Assembly: GCA_025459425.1 (NCBI GenBank)
Contig: JALOQF010000001.1
Location: forward strand, 1 to 64,000
DNA from: Myxococcaceae bacterium
Lineage (GTDB): Bacteria; Myxococcota; Myxococcia; Myxococcales; Myxococcaceae
Direction of reading: 5' to 3'
Length of the DNA stretch: 64,000 nt
Below the pieces are notes generated by a model. It was not told the origin of the DNA. It saw only the letters and a list, made by a program, of their open reading frames with translations, and did no database searches. The number at the start of each line of letters is the position of its first letter. Position 1 is the first letter of the stretch. Positions 41,724-51,176 of this stretch are shown here, one piece after another. The translations under genes and the position numbers were made by a program.

Positions 41724-44700
41724 ATGACACGACGGGTTGGGCTCGCAGCGCTGGTGGCGGTGTGTTCGTCATGTCTCGACCTGTCCGTCCCGAAGGCCCC
41801 CGGGCCCGGCACGATTCAAGGTTCGCTCGTGGTGGCGCTCACCGGCCGGCCCGGGTTTCAACCAGCGCCGCGGGCCACAGCGCTCGTCCTCGGCGCGGGC
41901 CTCGAAGCGGCGGCCGACGGCGAGGGCCGCTTCACCGTCGGTGGCGTGACGTCGTCGAGTGGCCGGCTGCTCCTCACGTCGGACTCGAACGGCGATGGAA
42001 AGGCCGAGCGCCAGCGCCTCCTCTCGCTCGAGGCCATCGGGGCCAGGGCGGGCCGCGACGTCTTCCTCGGGCAGGTCGCGCTGTCGGTCAACGGCGCCAT
42101 TCGGGGTCGCGTGCTCCGCGAGGGCGTGGTCGGCGTGGGTGGCCTCGGTGGAACGACCGTCTTCATCCCTGGCGGCTCGTGGAACACGCGAACGGGTGAC
42201 GACGGCTCCTTCGTGCTCGGTGACCTGCCCGAGGGCTCGTTTCAGGTCGCGTTCTTCGAGCCGGGCTTCGAGCCAGCGTCCCTCGAGACGGCGCTCGGGC
42301 CTGCCGAAGACAAGACGCTGCCCAACGTTCGCCTGACGCTGGGAACGACCGCGCCTGCGTCCGTGAAGGGGCAGGTGCGCACGGCCAGTGGCCCCGCGGC
42401 TGATGCCACCGCGCGCCTTCGCGGAGCCATGGGCGAGCGTGCGCTGCCCGTCGACGCCGAGGGCCGCTTCACCGTGAGCGGGCTGCCCGTCGGGCTGTAC
42501 TCGTTTTCGTTCGAACGCCCCGGCTCGATTGGGGTGAGCTTGATCAACGTCCTCCTGCCTCCGGGCGAGACCGACTTCGGCGCCATCACGCTCGCCGACG
42601 GCATGACGCGCCCCATCGCGCTCGTCGAGACGCCGCCCTTCGATGGCGGCACCGGTGCGGGTGGCGGAAGCGCGGGCGGGAGCGCCGGTGGAGTCGCTGG
42701 CGGTGCGGGTGGCGGAAGCGCGGGCGGGAGCGCCGGTGGAGTCGCTGGCGGTGCGGGTGGCGGGAGCGCCGGTGGGAGCGCTGGCGGCAGCGGAGGAGGG
42801 GCGGGCGGCGGAACGGCTGGCGGTACGGCCGGCGGGAGCGGCGGTGGCTCCGTCGACGCGGGCATCGTGCCGGTCGCGGTGGCCTCGGGGCCAGCCTTCG
42901 TCGCGGCGAACTCGACGGTCACCGTCACCGGTCTCGCCAGCACGGGTGTCTTCCCGCTCACCTACCGATGGACGCAGCGCGCAGGCCCGCCGGTGACGGT
43001 GATGCCGAACAACTCGCTCATGGCGCAGTCGACCTTCACGGCGCCAGGCGTGGGCAACGTCGTCGAGCTCTCGCTCGTGGTGGTCGACCAGCTCGGCGTC
43101 AGCAGCCAGCCCTCCATCGTTCGCGTTGGCGTTGGCGGAGCGCCGGTGGCGCGGTTCGTCCCAGACGGCGGGCTCGTCGCTGGAGGCCAGCTGCTCCCGC
43201 TCACCTCGACGTCCTTCGACGACGCGGGCCTTCCCATCGTGGCGTACGACTGGCAGCTCGCGCCGGGCTCGGGTGGTGTCCTCACGGTCGACGGCGGCAC
43301 CGCGACGTGGCGCGCGCCCGCGGTGGCCTTCGGGGCCCCCGATGAGCTGGCGGGGATCAGCCTGTCGGTCACCAACTCCATCGGGGTGCGCTCGAACACG
43401 TTCTCCCAGTTCTGGACGGTGCGCGGCGCCAACCCGAACAACTGGAGCCTCGATGCGGGGGTCGTCTCACCGATTCTCGTCGGCCGGCCGACCCCCACCG
43501 TCGTGCTCCGCTCGGCGGTCTCCGCCTCGGTGGCGATGCCGCAGTTCTCCCTCGCGTGGAGCTGCACGCCGGCGATGCCGCTCGTCAGCCCTGACGCCTC
43601 GACACCGCAGTTCATCGCGCCGGTCGTCGTCGGCGCCGACGTGCCAGTCACCTGCCAGGTCGTCGCGACGGGCCAGGCACCGCTCGACCCGCCGACGCTG
43701 TCGAGGTCGGTCGCCTTCGTCCTGCGCGATGGCGCGGACCCGCAGGTCGTCAGCTCGTCGCTCGAGCTGGCGCGCGCGAAACCGTTCGGATTCCAGGTGA
43801 CGGGCGACGAGCGCCTCTCGTCAGGTTCAGCGTCGGGGGGCTGCACTTCCACGCTGCCGCTCGTCGTCGGGCGGTCGGTGATGTTCGGCTATCGGAACAC
43901 GGCGCAGCCGCTGCAGACGTGCGCCCCCGTGACGGTCTCGCTCGGAGACACCGTGCCTGCCCCGAACACGAACACCTCACCCTCGGTGCCGGTCGGACCG
44001 TCGAACAGCACCGTGGCGCAGTTCGAGTGGGTCGGGCCGTTCGAGTCGACGGACACCTTCGATGACCCGCGCCCGCTGGTCGCAAGTCTCGGCGTGCTCC
44101 CTGAAGCCAGACAGCAGCTCTTCGGCGTCGACCCGGCCACGACGCCCGGGTTCGAGCTCGTCGCCACGCAGGGCGGTCAGCTCGTTCGGTTCGGCGGCCT
44201 CGACCTTTCCGCCCAGCCGACGTGCGCGCCGACGTGTCCGCTCACCTCGACGCCGGTGCTGTCGGGGCTGGCGTCGGGCGCCTCGCCCCGGGGCACCCGC
44301 GTCAGCTGGAGTGGCGCCGAGCTGGTGGTGACCACCTCGACCGACGGCGGCGTGTCTCCGACGCTGGTCAGACGGAGCCCCACGGGCACCTGGTCGACCT
44401 TCCCGGCCCTCGCCGGCAGCCCGGCCGCCTGGGACGAGGAACTCCACAGCGTGCGGGTGAGCGGCACCGACGTGCTCGTCGACACCTGGAGCACCGACCT
44501 GCAGACGGTTCGCCGCACCGAGGTCGCCGCGACGGGCCTCACGCAGGTCTCGCAGGTCGAGAGCACGCAGAACCGCGTCTTCATCGTCTCGGGCCCGACG
44601 AGCCAGCTCATCGTGCGCGAGCGCAACCCGAGCCTGTTGACGTGGACGACGCGCACGACGGCCTTCTCGAACGTCAGCAACATCATCCTGAGCCCGACGT

Positions 44701-45107
44701 TCGGCGGCGTGCAGTTCGTCGGCATCGAGCACGGCACGCCGGCCTCGCTGACGCTGCTGCGGGTCGACACGCCGGGGTTCGGGAACTCATACCCGATTGG
44801 CGCGGTCGAGGGCTCCGACGTCTTCGTCTTCGGGAACACGAGCTTCCTCGTCTACGGGGCCGGCGGTGACGTGCGCTTCAGGGCCGTGCGCGCCGACCCG
44901 CTCGCCGGCGGCTCGGGGTTCAGTGACTTCGGCGGCCCGCCACGCCCGGGCTTCTCGCCGCCCTTCCCGGTGATGCTCGACGTGACGCCCGCGTGCGAGG
45001 CGGCCTGGCCGCGCTTCAGCTTCGTCAACGAAGTGTTGGTCATCACCTGGCAGGAGCGCTGCGCGCCCGCGACGCGGTGGAAGGTGATGGCGCGCGTGCT
45101 GCGCTGA
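41724..45107 (+). CDS. Large surface lipoprotein with carboxypeptidase-regulatory-like and PKD/Ig-like domains
   Basis: A 1127-residue lipoprotein (VCSSC, Cys about 17). Residues about 30-300 hold three carboxypeptidase regulatory-like (CarboxypepD_reg) beta-sandwiches with EGRFTVGGV, DGSFVLGDLPEG and EGRFTVSGLPVG. A Gly/Ser/Ala linker follows (about 310-375, encoded by a 48-bp repeat), then PKD/Ig-like domains (TYRWTQRAGPPV, IVAYDWQLAPGSG) and a C-terminal region resembling a beta-propeller. Probably a cell-surface display or adhesion protein. Start at the ATG with GGGGAAG upstream. Confidence 0.8.
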   Translation: MTRRVGLAALVAVCSSCLDLSVPKAPGPGTIQGSLVVALTGRPGFQPAPRATALVLGAGLEAAADGEGRFTVGGVTSSSGRLLLTSDSNGDGKAERQRLLSLEAIGARAGRDVFLGQVALSVNGAIRGRVLREGVVGVGGLGGTTVFIPGGSWNTRTGDDGSFVLGDLPEGSFQVAFFEPGFEPASLETALGPAEDKTLPNVRLTLGTTAPASVKGQVRTASGPAADATARLRGAMGERALPVDAEGRFTVSGLPVGLYSFSFERPGSIGVSLINVLLPPGETDFGAITLADGMTRPIALVETPPFDGGTGAGGGSAGGSAGGVAGGAGGGSAGGSAGGVAGGAGGGSAGGSAGGSGGGAGGGTAGGTAGGSGGGSVDAGIVPVAVASGPAFVAANSTVTVTGLASTGVFPLTYRWTQRAGPPVTVMPNNSLMAQSTFTAPGVGNVVELSLVVVDQLGVSSQPSIVRVGVGGAPVARFVPDGGLVAGGQLLPLTSTSFDDAGLPIVAYDWQLAPGSGGVLTVDGGTATWRAPAVAFGAPDELAGISLSVTNSIGVRSNTFSQFWTVRGANPNNWSLDAGVVSPILVGRPTPTVVLRSAVSASVAMPQFSLAWSCTPAMPLVSPDASTPQFIAPVVVGADVPVTCQVVATGQAPLDPPTLSRSVAFVLRDGADPQVVSSSLELARAKPFGFQVTGDERLSSGSASGGCTSTLPLVVGRSVMFGYRNTAQPLQTCAPVTVSLGDTVPAPNTNTSPSVPVGPSNSTVAQFEWVGPFESTDTFDDPRPLVASLGVLPEARQQLFGVDPATTPGFELVATQGGQLVRFGGLDLSAQPTCAPTCPLTSTPVLSGLASGASPRGTRVSWSGAELVVTTSTDGGVSPTLVRRSPTGTWSTFPALAGSPAAWDEELHSVRVSGTDVLVDTWSTDLQTVRRTEVAATGLTQVSQVESTQNRVFIVSGPTSQLIVRERNPSLLTWTTRTTAFSNVSNIILSPTFGGVQFVGIEHGTPASLTLLRVDTPGFGNSYPIGAVEGSDVFVFGNTSFLVYGAGGDVRFRAVRADPLAGGSGFSDFGGPPRPGFSPPFPVMLDVTPACEAAWPRFSFVNEVLVITWQERCAPATRWKVMARVLR
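42654..42797 (+). repeat. 48-bp in-frame coding repeat
   Basis: Two essentially perfect 48-bp copies (42654-42701, 42702-42749) and a third that diverges after about 30 bp. Each encodes a 16-residue GAGGGSAGGSAGGVAG block of the linker in the large lipoprotein. Being in frame and nearly identical, it is a slippage-prone length polymorphism site. Confidence 0.85.
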
Positions 45108-45188
45108 GCCCGGCGCGTCCGGCCGCGCAAAAGTACGGGGCCTCGAACCGTCACGGGTGTGAACCCGCTGCACGCTCGAGGAACCACC

Positions 45189-46295
45189 ATGTCCGCTCGT
45201 CTTCCCCTCCACCGCCTGCTGACCGCGACGTTGGCGCTCACGCTCTGCAACTGCGCCATCATTCGACTGCCAGGCATCAGCCTCGGAGGCGCTCCGGCCT
45301 CGTCAGGGGGCGAGGCCTCGGCGCTGCCCTCGCGCTTCTCGATGATGTCCGAGGCCGACATCGCCACCATGGGCGTGAAGCGGCTGTTGGGTGAGCTGCA
45401 CCAGGTGTCGGGCTACGAGTCGGCGGGCGAGGGCAACTACCCCGTCGCGAAGGGCACCTTCGCGTTCTCGGACGCGGCCGACGAGAAGGCCTTCGAGCAG
45501 CGCTTCATCGCGCTGGTGGCGAAGAACCGGAAGGTGAGCGAGTGGGACCTGGTCGAGAAGGTGCTGCCGAAGGAGTTCTGCGAGAACCAGGTGCGGCTCG
45601 CCGTCATCAAGGGGCGCACGGCCGCCCAGGCCGAGGCGCTCTGCCAGGAGCACCCCGAGAGCCTGTTCCGCGTCTCGGCGGGTCGCAGCGACCGTGGCCT
45701 CGCGGTGCTGTTCCTCGACGCGCTGTTGCCCTCGCTCCCCGACGACAAGGCCCGTGACGCAGCCACGCTGAAGATGGCGCAGTCGCTCGGGTGGAAGGTG
45801 AAGGACTACCGGATTCGCCGCGGCCAGTACGAGCACGACGCGGGCTGGGGCTACGCGCTCGAGGCGCAGGACCTCAAGACGTGGAACCTGCCGACGCTGT
45901 CGTTCGCGCTGGCCTATGCCCGGGCCCATCAGGGCGCGTCGTCGCTCGTCGCGTCGCTCGAGGCCGCGGCCAGCCAGGCGCCGAAGGAACGCTGCTTCTG
46001 GGCGCTCCACATCGTCGTGCAGGACGGCAGCGGCACGGGGCCCATTCGCTACGAGCCGAGGTTCAGCGTGACGGGCCAGAAGACGACGGACGACCTCTCG
46101 TGCACCGAGCTGCCGAAGGTGAAGTCCGACGCCGACCTGCTGAAGGTGATGAAGTCGGACTACAAGAGCACGTACGACCTCACCGCCGTCCACGCGTTCG
46201 ACAAGGACTGGGTCGTCGAGCGCAACGCGCTGGGCGTGCCGGTGCGCCGCTCGCTCGTGGTGAAGTCCTACCTCGTCGAGCGCTTCGCCCCCTGA
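45189..46295 (+). CDS. Hypothetical lipoprotein
   Basis: A 368-residue protein with a lipoprotein signal (ATLALTLCNCA; Cys about 18-20) and a mostly helical soluble body. Blocks include MGVKRLLGELHQVSGYESAG, KVLPKEFCENQVRLAVIKGR and LVVKSYLVERFAP at the end. No recognised domain. Just upstream of the ECF41 sigma gene, in the same direction, with a 72-nt gap that contains that sigma factor's own promoter. Confidence 0.6.
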   Translation: MSARLPLHRLLTATLALTLCNCAIIRLPGISLGGAPASSGGEASALPSRFSMMSEADIATMGVKRLLGELHQVSGYESAGEGNYPVAKGTFAFSDAADEKAFEQRFIALVAKNRKVSEWDLVEKVLPKEFCENQVRLAVIKGRTAAQAEALCQEHPESLFRVSAGRSDRGLAVLFLDALLPSLPDDKARDAATLKMAQSLGWKVKDYRIRRGQYEHDAGWGYALEAQDLKTWNLPTLSFALAYARAHQGASSLVASLEAAASQAPKERCFWALHIVVQDGSGTGPIRYEPRFSVTGQKTTDDLSCTELPKVKSDADLLKVMKSDYKSTYDLTAVHAFDKDWVVERNALGVPVRRSLVVKSYLVERFAP

Positions 46296-46329
46296 CCGCC
46301 GCCCATTCGGGGGCGTCGAAGACGACGCA

Positions 46330-46356
46330 TGTCACGGCCAGCGCGCTGTGCTCGTC
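46330..46356 (+). promoter_or_regulatory. ECF41-type promoter (autoregulatory)
   Basis: TGTCACG, 16 nt, CGTC: the arrangement known for ECF41 sigma factors (TGTCACA-N16-CGTC). Predicted start near 46363, 5 nt before the ATG of the ECF41 gene itself, so the factor probably drives its own gene. Confidence 0.75.
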
Positions 46357-46367
46357 TCACCGCGCGC

Positions 46368-47246
46368 ATGGACCCGTTCGAAGCCCACCGCCGGCGGTTG
46401 ATGACGCTGGCGTACCGTCTGCTCGGCTCGTGGAGCGACGCCGAAGACGTGGTGCAGGAAGCGCACCTCACGTTCTCGCGCCAGCCGCAGGGCAGCGTCG
46501 ACAACCCCGGTGCGTGGCTCGAGCGGGTGGTGACGAATCGTTGCCTCGACCAGCTGAAGAGCGCCCGCAACCAGCGCGAGACGTACGTCGGGCCGTGGCT
46601 CCCCGAGCCCGTCGTCAGCGAGGCGCTGGTGGCGTCGCCCGTCGACGTCGAGGGCATCTCGGTCGCCTTCCTCGCGCTCCTCGAGCGCCTCTCACCGCTC
46701 GAGCGCGCCGTCTTCGTCCTGGCCGAGGCCTTCGAGTACGCCCATGACGACATCGCCCGGGTACTGGGGCGTGACGGTGCCGCGGTGCGACAGCTGCTCC
46801 ACCGGGCGCGCGCCCACGTACAGGCCGGCCGCCCGCGCTTCGCGAAGGACGCCTCGGCTCACGAGGCCATGGTGACGCAGTTCCTCGGTGCGGTGCTCGA
46901 GGGCGACGTGACGGGGCTCGAGCGGTTGCTGCGCCATGACGTGACGCTCACCACCGACGGCGGCGGCAAGGTGCGCGCGGCCCTCAACGTCGTGCAGGGG
47001 GCCAACCGCGTCGCCCGCTTCTTCCTGGGCATCGCCGCGAAGCAGCCGGCCGACACGCGCGTCGAGCTGCGAAGCCTCAACGGGTGGCCCGCGCTGCTCG
47101 TCTTCGTCGGCCCGTCGCTCGCGTCGGTGCACCACTTCGAGACCGATGGGCACGTCATCGACGCCATTCGCACGGTGTCGAACCCAGACAAGCTCGCGGC
47201 CCTGAGACGCCACCTCACGCCGTCGGACGAGAAAGTCCCGGAATGA
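46368..47246 (+). CDS. RNA polymerase sigma factor, ECF41 (SigJ-like) family
   Basis: A 292-residue ECF sigma with the extra C-terminal domain that defines group 41. Region 2 (about 3-70; YRLLGSWSDAEDVVQEAHLT), region 4 (about 105-155; LSPLERAVFVLAEAFEYAHD then VRQLLHRAR) and a SnoaL-like domain (about 165-280) with the hallmark motifs DGGGK and NPDKL, plus WLPEP between the sigma domains. The C-terminal domain modulates activity in place of an anti-sigma factor. The usual partner, a carboxymuconolactone decarboxylase/oxidoreductase/epimerase gene, is not adjacent. Confidence 0.92.
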   Translation: MDPFEAHRRRLMTLAYRLLGSWSDAEDVVQEAHLTFSRQPQGSVDNPGAWLERVVTNRCLDQLKSARNQRETYVGPWLPEPVVSEALVASPVDVEGISVAFLALLERLSPLERAVFVLAEAFEYAHDDIARVLGRDGAAVRQLLHRARAHVQAGRPRFAKDASAHEAMVTQFLGAVLEGDVTGLERLLRHDVTLTTDGGGKVRAALNVVQGANRVARFFLGIAAKQPADTRVELRSLNGWPALLVFVGPSLASVHHFETDGHVIDAIRTVSNPDKLAALRRHLTPSDEKVPE

Positions 47247-47322
47247 CGAATGTTTTGCTCGGTGTTGCGACAGTCTCGAACCCGGCGCGTCGTTCAAAGA
47301 CACCCCTCATCAGGAGCCGGGA

Positions 47323-48699
47323 ATGGCCATCGAAGGCGTCAGTGACAGCAGCCGCACGCAGAGCCGAGCCGCCGAGCCCGCCGCGACGCGGGTCGAGAAG
47401 CAGGCCCCGGTGGAGCGGACCACGTCGGCCACCCGGTCGCACCCTGACGTGCTCGCCCACGCGGGACAGAGCACCTTTGGCCCGACGCCCGCTGGCCCGC
47501 AGCGCCCCGTCACCGAAGTCGAAGCGATGGACCGGCTCGCCGTCACCACCAGCAACGTCTCTCGCGCGACCGCGGCGCTGGAAGCCGCCAACGCGACGGT
47601 GCGCACCCACGAGGAGCAGCTGGCGAAGGAGCTGGCCCAGCTCGCCCCGTCGCTCAGCACCGACGACCTGCAGGCCTACGCCGATTCGTACCGCGCCGAG
47701 CGGGCGAGCGACTACGAGCGCGCGAAGGACGCGGCCCACCAGCTGAGCGAAGTGCTGCGCAACGAGGTGCCGGGCGCCCTCGAGCGGGCCGCGCAGGTCG
47801 GCACCGTGCAGACCGGGTGGGGCGCCAGCTACCTCGAAGCGGGCGTCGGCCGCGCGACGGAAGCGCTCGGCCAGTACGTGCGCCAGTCGCCGACCGGAGA
47901 CGACGCGCTCCAGCGCTCACTCGAGTCGACCGCGAACGTGCTCGAGCAGGTCTCGACGGCCGCGGGCGCCGCCAGCGCTGGCCTTGCGGGCGTCGCGGAA
48001 TTGGGCGGTCGATTCTCCGAGCTCGCCCGCGTGGCCGGAGACGCCTTCGGCATCGTCGGCGGCGCGGCCAGCCTCGCCGTGGCGTCCGACCGCATTCTCG
48101 ATGGCACGGCGCGGGTCGACCACTACGTCGCCGCGGGGCTGTCGGTCGCCGAAATCGGGCTCGGCGTGGCGGCGATTGGAGGCGTCACCGTCGGCCTGCC
48201 CGTCACCGTCGCCGTCGGGGCTGCGAGCGTGGCAGTGGGCCTGGTGAACGGCTCTCGCGACCGGGCCGAGCTCGAGCGCGCCGTGTCGGGCCGGCTGCAG
48301 TCTCTCGGCTACGACGCCGCGCAGGCCGACGCGCTCGCGGCGCTCAACCCGAAGGCGGCCGGTGCGCTGCGCGACGCGGGCTTCACTCCGGAAGAGATTC
48401 AGTCGTTGGCGATGACGGCACCCGACATGATGGGGACGTCGCACGCCTTTGCGCAGGGCATGGTCGACAGCGCGAAGGAGCTCGGACTCACGCCATCGGA
48501 GTGGACGCGCTTCATCGACGAGATGGCGCCGAACGGCGATGCGGTCGCGCTCACCGTCACGCAGTGGATGGGCGAGGCCCGCGGGCAGGGCGGCCGGCTG
48601 TCCCGCTCCGAGTTGATCGACCGGCTGCGCGCCGATGACGCCCCGTCGCCGATGCCCGAGCTCGACGCGGCCGCCGACTGGCTCGCTGCCGGTGGGTGA
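47323..48699 (+). CDS. Unknown 458-residue protein with central hydrophobic hairpins
   Basis: Ser/Thr/Ala-rich disordered N-terminus (1-65), a coiled-coil/helical region (about 75-150), then a strongly hydrophobic block of about 100 residues (about 205-310) with several adjacent hydrophobic helices (AAGAASAGLAGVAELGG, GDAFGIVGGAASLAVASD, GLSVAEIGLGVAAIGGVTVG). A helical C-terminus with EF-hand-like or helical repeats follows (GFTPEEIQSLAMTAPDM, GLTPSEWTRFIDEMA). No signal peptide. The layout resembles pore-forming or contact-delivered toxins, but no family was recognised; this is speculation. Confidence 0.5.
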   Translation: MAIEGVSDSSRTQSRAAEPAATRVEKQAPVERTTSATRSHPDVLAHAGQSTFGPTPAGPQRPVTEVEAMDRLAVTTSNVSRATAALEAANATVRTHEEQLAKELAQLAPSLSTDDLQAYADSYRAERASDYERAKDAAHQLSEVLRNEVPGALERAAQVGTVQTGWGASYLEAGVGRATEALGQYVRQSPTGDDALQRSLESTANVLEQVSTAAGAASAGLAGVAELGGRFSELARVAGDAFGIVGGAASLAVASDRILDGTARVDHYVAAGLSVAEIGLGVAAIGGVTVGLPVTVAVGAASVAVGLVNGSRDRAELERAVSGRLQSLGYDAAQADALAALNPKAAGALRDAGFTPEEIQSLAMTAPDMMGTSHAFAQGMVDSAKELGLTPSEWTRFIDEMAPNGDAVALTVTQWMGEARGQGGRLSRSELIDRLRADDAPSPMPELDAAADWLAAGG

Positions 48700-49007
48700 G
48701 GCGTACCGGTCGGCTCTGCGACGCTGACGGCTGAAGCAGCCGTGGGACTCGTGCGCGCGACGAGACAGGTCTGGCCTGCGGAGCGACCGCGCTGGTCACC
48801 CTGCCGCTCCAGGTCACCAAGCGACTCGTCGTGAAGCCGGCGCGAGGCGACCGACGTGCGAGGCGCTCCGACGATGATGCAGGCGGAGGTGACCGCATCA
48901 CGCGCCCCGCCGAGCGCTCACGGCCACAGGGAGCGCTCCGCAGCCGTCACGTCCCGGCCCTCGACGGTCCATGTCACACGGGCGGCTGGAGCCTCGTCTC
49001 CACCGGC
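48700..49007. other. Intergenic region, nothing recognised
   Basis: 308 bp between two rightward genes. The frame of the SdhC-like gene is open upstream of 49008, but that part is Arg-rich and lacks the neighbours' codon bias, so it was not included. No repeat or promoter motif stood out. Confidence 0.4.
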
Positions 49008-49691
49008 ATGACGCCCAGCCTCCCCGTCGTGTCCGGTTCCACGTCGTCCTCAGGCCAGCGCCTCGTGCAGGTGCAGGCCGTGAGTGGCGCCGTCTTCGCC
49101 GTCTTCCTCGCCGTCCACCTCGTGAACCAGGCGCTCGCCGTCCTCGGGCCTGCTGGCTACGACGCCGCACAGGGCGCCACCCGCGCCGTGTACCAGGCTC
49201 CAGCGGTCGAGCTCTTCCTGGTGGCGGCGCCGCTCGTCGTGCACCTCGCGGCGGCCCTCGCGCGGCTGTTCTTCTTCCGGGTGCCGGTGACGGTGGGCCC
49301 GTGGCGCACGCGCGCCTTCCGCCTCGCCGGCCGCTTTCTGCTGCTCGTCATCGTCGGCCACGTGGTGGCGACCCGCGGCGCCTCGTGGTCGGGTGCCGTG
49401 CCACAGGGCCCGCGCTTCGAGGGGCTCGCCTTCACCTTCCAGTGGCTGCCCCTCGTGTTCTGGCCGTACTACCTGCTGCTCGCGCTGGCGGGCCTGCTGC
49501 ACCTGACGCACGGGCTGGCGGTGGCCACGCGGCTGATGGGTCGCCCGGTGCTCGGCGGGTGGGGCTTCTGGGCCGTCACGACGGTGGGTGGAGCGCTGCT
49601 CGTCGCGGGCCTCATCGCGCTCGGCAGCGGTCACTTCGACGTGGGCGACCCGATGACGTCGGCCTACGCGCGCTGGGTCCAGGCGTGGTGA
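49008..49691 (+). CDS. Succinate dehydrogenase cytochrome b-like (SdhC-like) membrane protein
   Basis: A 227-residue protein with five membrane helices. Conserved histidines in FLAVHLVNQAL, LVVHLAAALARLF, IVGHVVATRGASW and LLHLTHGLAVA fit the di-haem cytochrome b fold of succinate dehydrogenase/fumarate reductase anchors. No sdhA or sdhB genes are adjacent, so it is either an orphan anchor or a relative with another role. Start MTPSLPVVSG chosen because the upstream extension is not coding-like. Confidence 0.65.
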   Translation: MTPSLPVVSGSTSSSGQRLVQVQAVSGAVFAVFLAVHLVNQALAVLGPAGYDAAQGATRAVYQAPAVELFLVAAPLVVHLAAALARLFFFRVPVTVGPWRTRAFRLAGRFLLLVIVGHVVATRGASWSGAVPQGPRFEGLAFTFQWLPLVFWPYYLLLALAGLLHLTHGLAVATRLMGRPVLGGWGFWAVTTVGGALLVAGLIALGSGHFDVGDPMTSAYARWVQAW

Positions 49692-49829
49692 GGGACAGCT
49701 CAGCGGCGCGATGAAGCGCTGGCCGCCGAACCGCACGGCAGCAACCACCACCCGGCGTTCGTCGTGAACGCAGCTTGCGCCCATCGACGGAATCGCCTTC
49801 GTTGCCGCGGCAGCGAGGTACGACGAGGT

Positions 49830-51104
49830 ATGTGGTCGCGACAGCGGGAGCTTCCAATCGTGGGGACCGGCCCCTCGATGTTTCTTCGGCCCTTCGAGTT
49901 TCTGGTCGACCTGCACCGTCGCCACGGTGATGCGTTCCGCGTCGCGATTCTCGGAGGGCCCGTGACCTTCGTGGTGGGCGAGGCAGCGCGCCAGCACCTC
50001 GAGGAGACCTCGCGCTGCCCGCTGCGGCGGAGCGGTTTGTACAATCCGTTCGCCCGCGAGGTGGGGCTCGCCGTCTTCGACGCCGAAGGGGAAGCGCACC
50101 GTCGCGCGCGGGCGCTGTTGCGGGAGCCGTACTCGCGCGCGCTCGTCCTCGAGCACCGCGCCGCCATCGCGAGCCAGGTCGAGGCGGCGCTCGTCGACCT
50201 GCGCGAGCCCGCCGACCTGTTGGCGCTCACGTTGTCACTCGCCCAGCGGGCGGCGATGCGGGTCATCACGCAGGTGCCCCTCGAGCGACACGCCGCGGCG
50301 GTCTCCACCGCGGGGAACCGCGTCATGTACGCGCAGTTCAAGATTCTCCCCGAGTTCGTGCTGCGCCTGCCGAAGTACCGGCGCGCGCACAAAGAGATGA
50401 TGACCGCGATCGAAGCGGCCGTCCGTGCGCACGAGGCGCACCCGCCGGCGCAGCGGCACATGATCGACGTCTGTCTTTCGGCTCGGCTCGACGATGGAAC
50501 GAGCATGGACCGGCGGACCTTGATCGCCACCTGCGTGTACGCGCTCGCCGGCACCGAGATCTACGTGGGTCGCATCCTCTACTTCCTGCTCGAGGCGCTG
50601 CTCGAGCATCCCGAGTGGCTCGCGCGGCTGCGCGCCGAGCTCGACGACGCCGCCGACGACGGCGAGCGACCAATCTTCCGCGCGGTGCTGAACGAGACGC
50701 TGCGGCGGCGCCCGCTCATCCCCACCTACCTGTACGAGGCGACCGATGACTTCGCGCTCGGCGACCTGTCCGTCCGCCGGGGAGAACGGGTCGGCTTCTC
50801 GCCCTACCTGAGCCACTTCGACGAGCGCGTCTTTCCCGACCCGCTGCGCTTCGACCCTTCGCGCTTCCTCGACGACGACCGGCGTGCCGCGGCCCGAGCC
50901 ACCATCACGCCCTTCGGTTGGGGTGACCACGCCTGTGTCGCGCCCGGCATGGTCGAGGCCTATGTCGAGGCCATCGTGCAGCCGATGCTGCAGCGCTGGG
51001 ACGTCTCGATTCACCGGCGCGCAGCCCCACAGTTGCGAATGATGCCGCTCATTCGCCCGCGAAGACCGATGACGGTGACGACGGCCCGACGCTCCGCCGC
51101 GTGA
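49830..51104 (+). CDS. Cytochrome P450
   Basis: A 424-residue P450. I-helix YALAGTEIYVGR (about 235-246; Glu and a Val/Gly pattern in place of the usual D/E-T), ExxR in NETLRRRP (about 288), PERF-like FDPSRF, and the haem loop PFGWGDHACVAPGMVEAYVE with Cys about 368. It resembles CYP51/CYP120-like or class-B bacterial P450s; the substrate is not assignable. No ferredoxin is adjacent; the reductase at 39405 is 10 kb away. Start MWSRQRELPIVG chosen at the onset of the P450 N-terminal proline region. Confidence 0.92.
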   Translation: MWSRQRELPIVGTGPSMFLRPFEFLVDLHRRHGDAFRVAILGGPVTFVVGEAARQHLEETSRCPLRRSGLYNPFAREVGLAVFDAEGEAHRRARALLREPYSRALVLEHRAAIASQVEAALVDLREPADLLALTLSLAQRAAMRVITQVPLERHAAAVSTAGNRVMYAQFKILPEFVLRLPKYRRAHKEMMTAIEAAVRAHEAHPPAQRHMIDVCLSARLDDGTSMDRRTLIATCVYALAGTEIYVGRILYFLLEALLEHPEWLARLRAELDDAADDGERPIFRAVLNETLRRRPLIPTYLYEATDDFALGDLSVRRGERVGFSPYLSHFDERVFPDPLRFDPSRFLDDDRRAAARATITPFGWGDHACVAPGMVEAYVEAIVQPMLQRWDVSIHRRAAPQLRMMPLIRPRRPMTVTTARRSAA

Positions 51105-51176
51105 CGAAGGTGAAGGTCGCTCCGCCGCCGCACGACCGAGAAGGCGTGGACGACGCCAAAGGAGTGGGTCGGCCCA

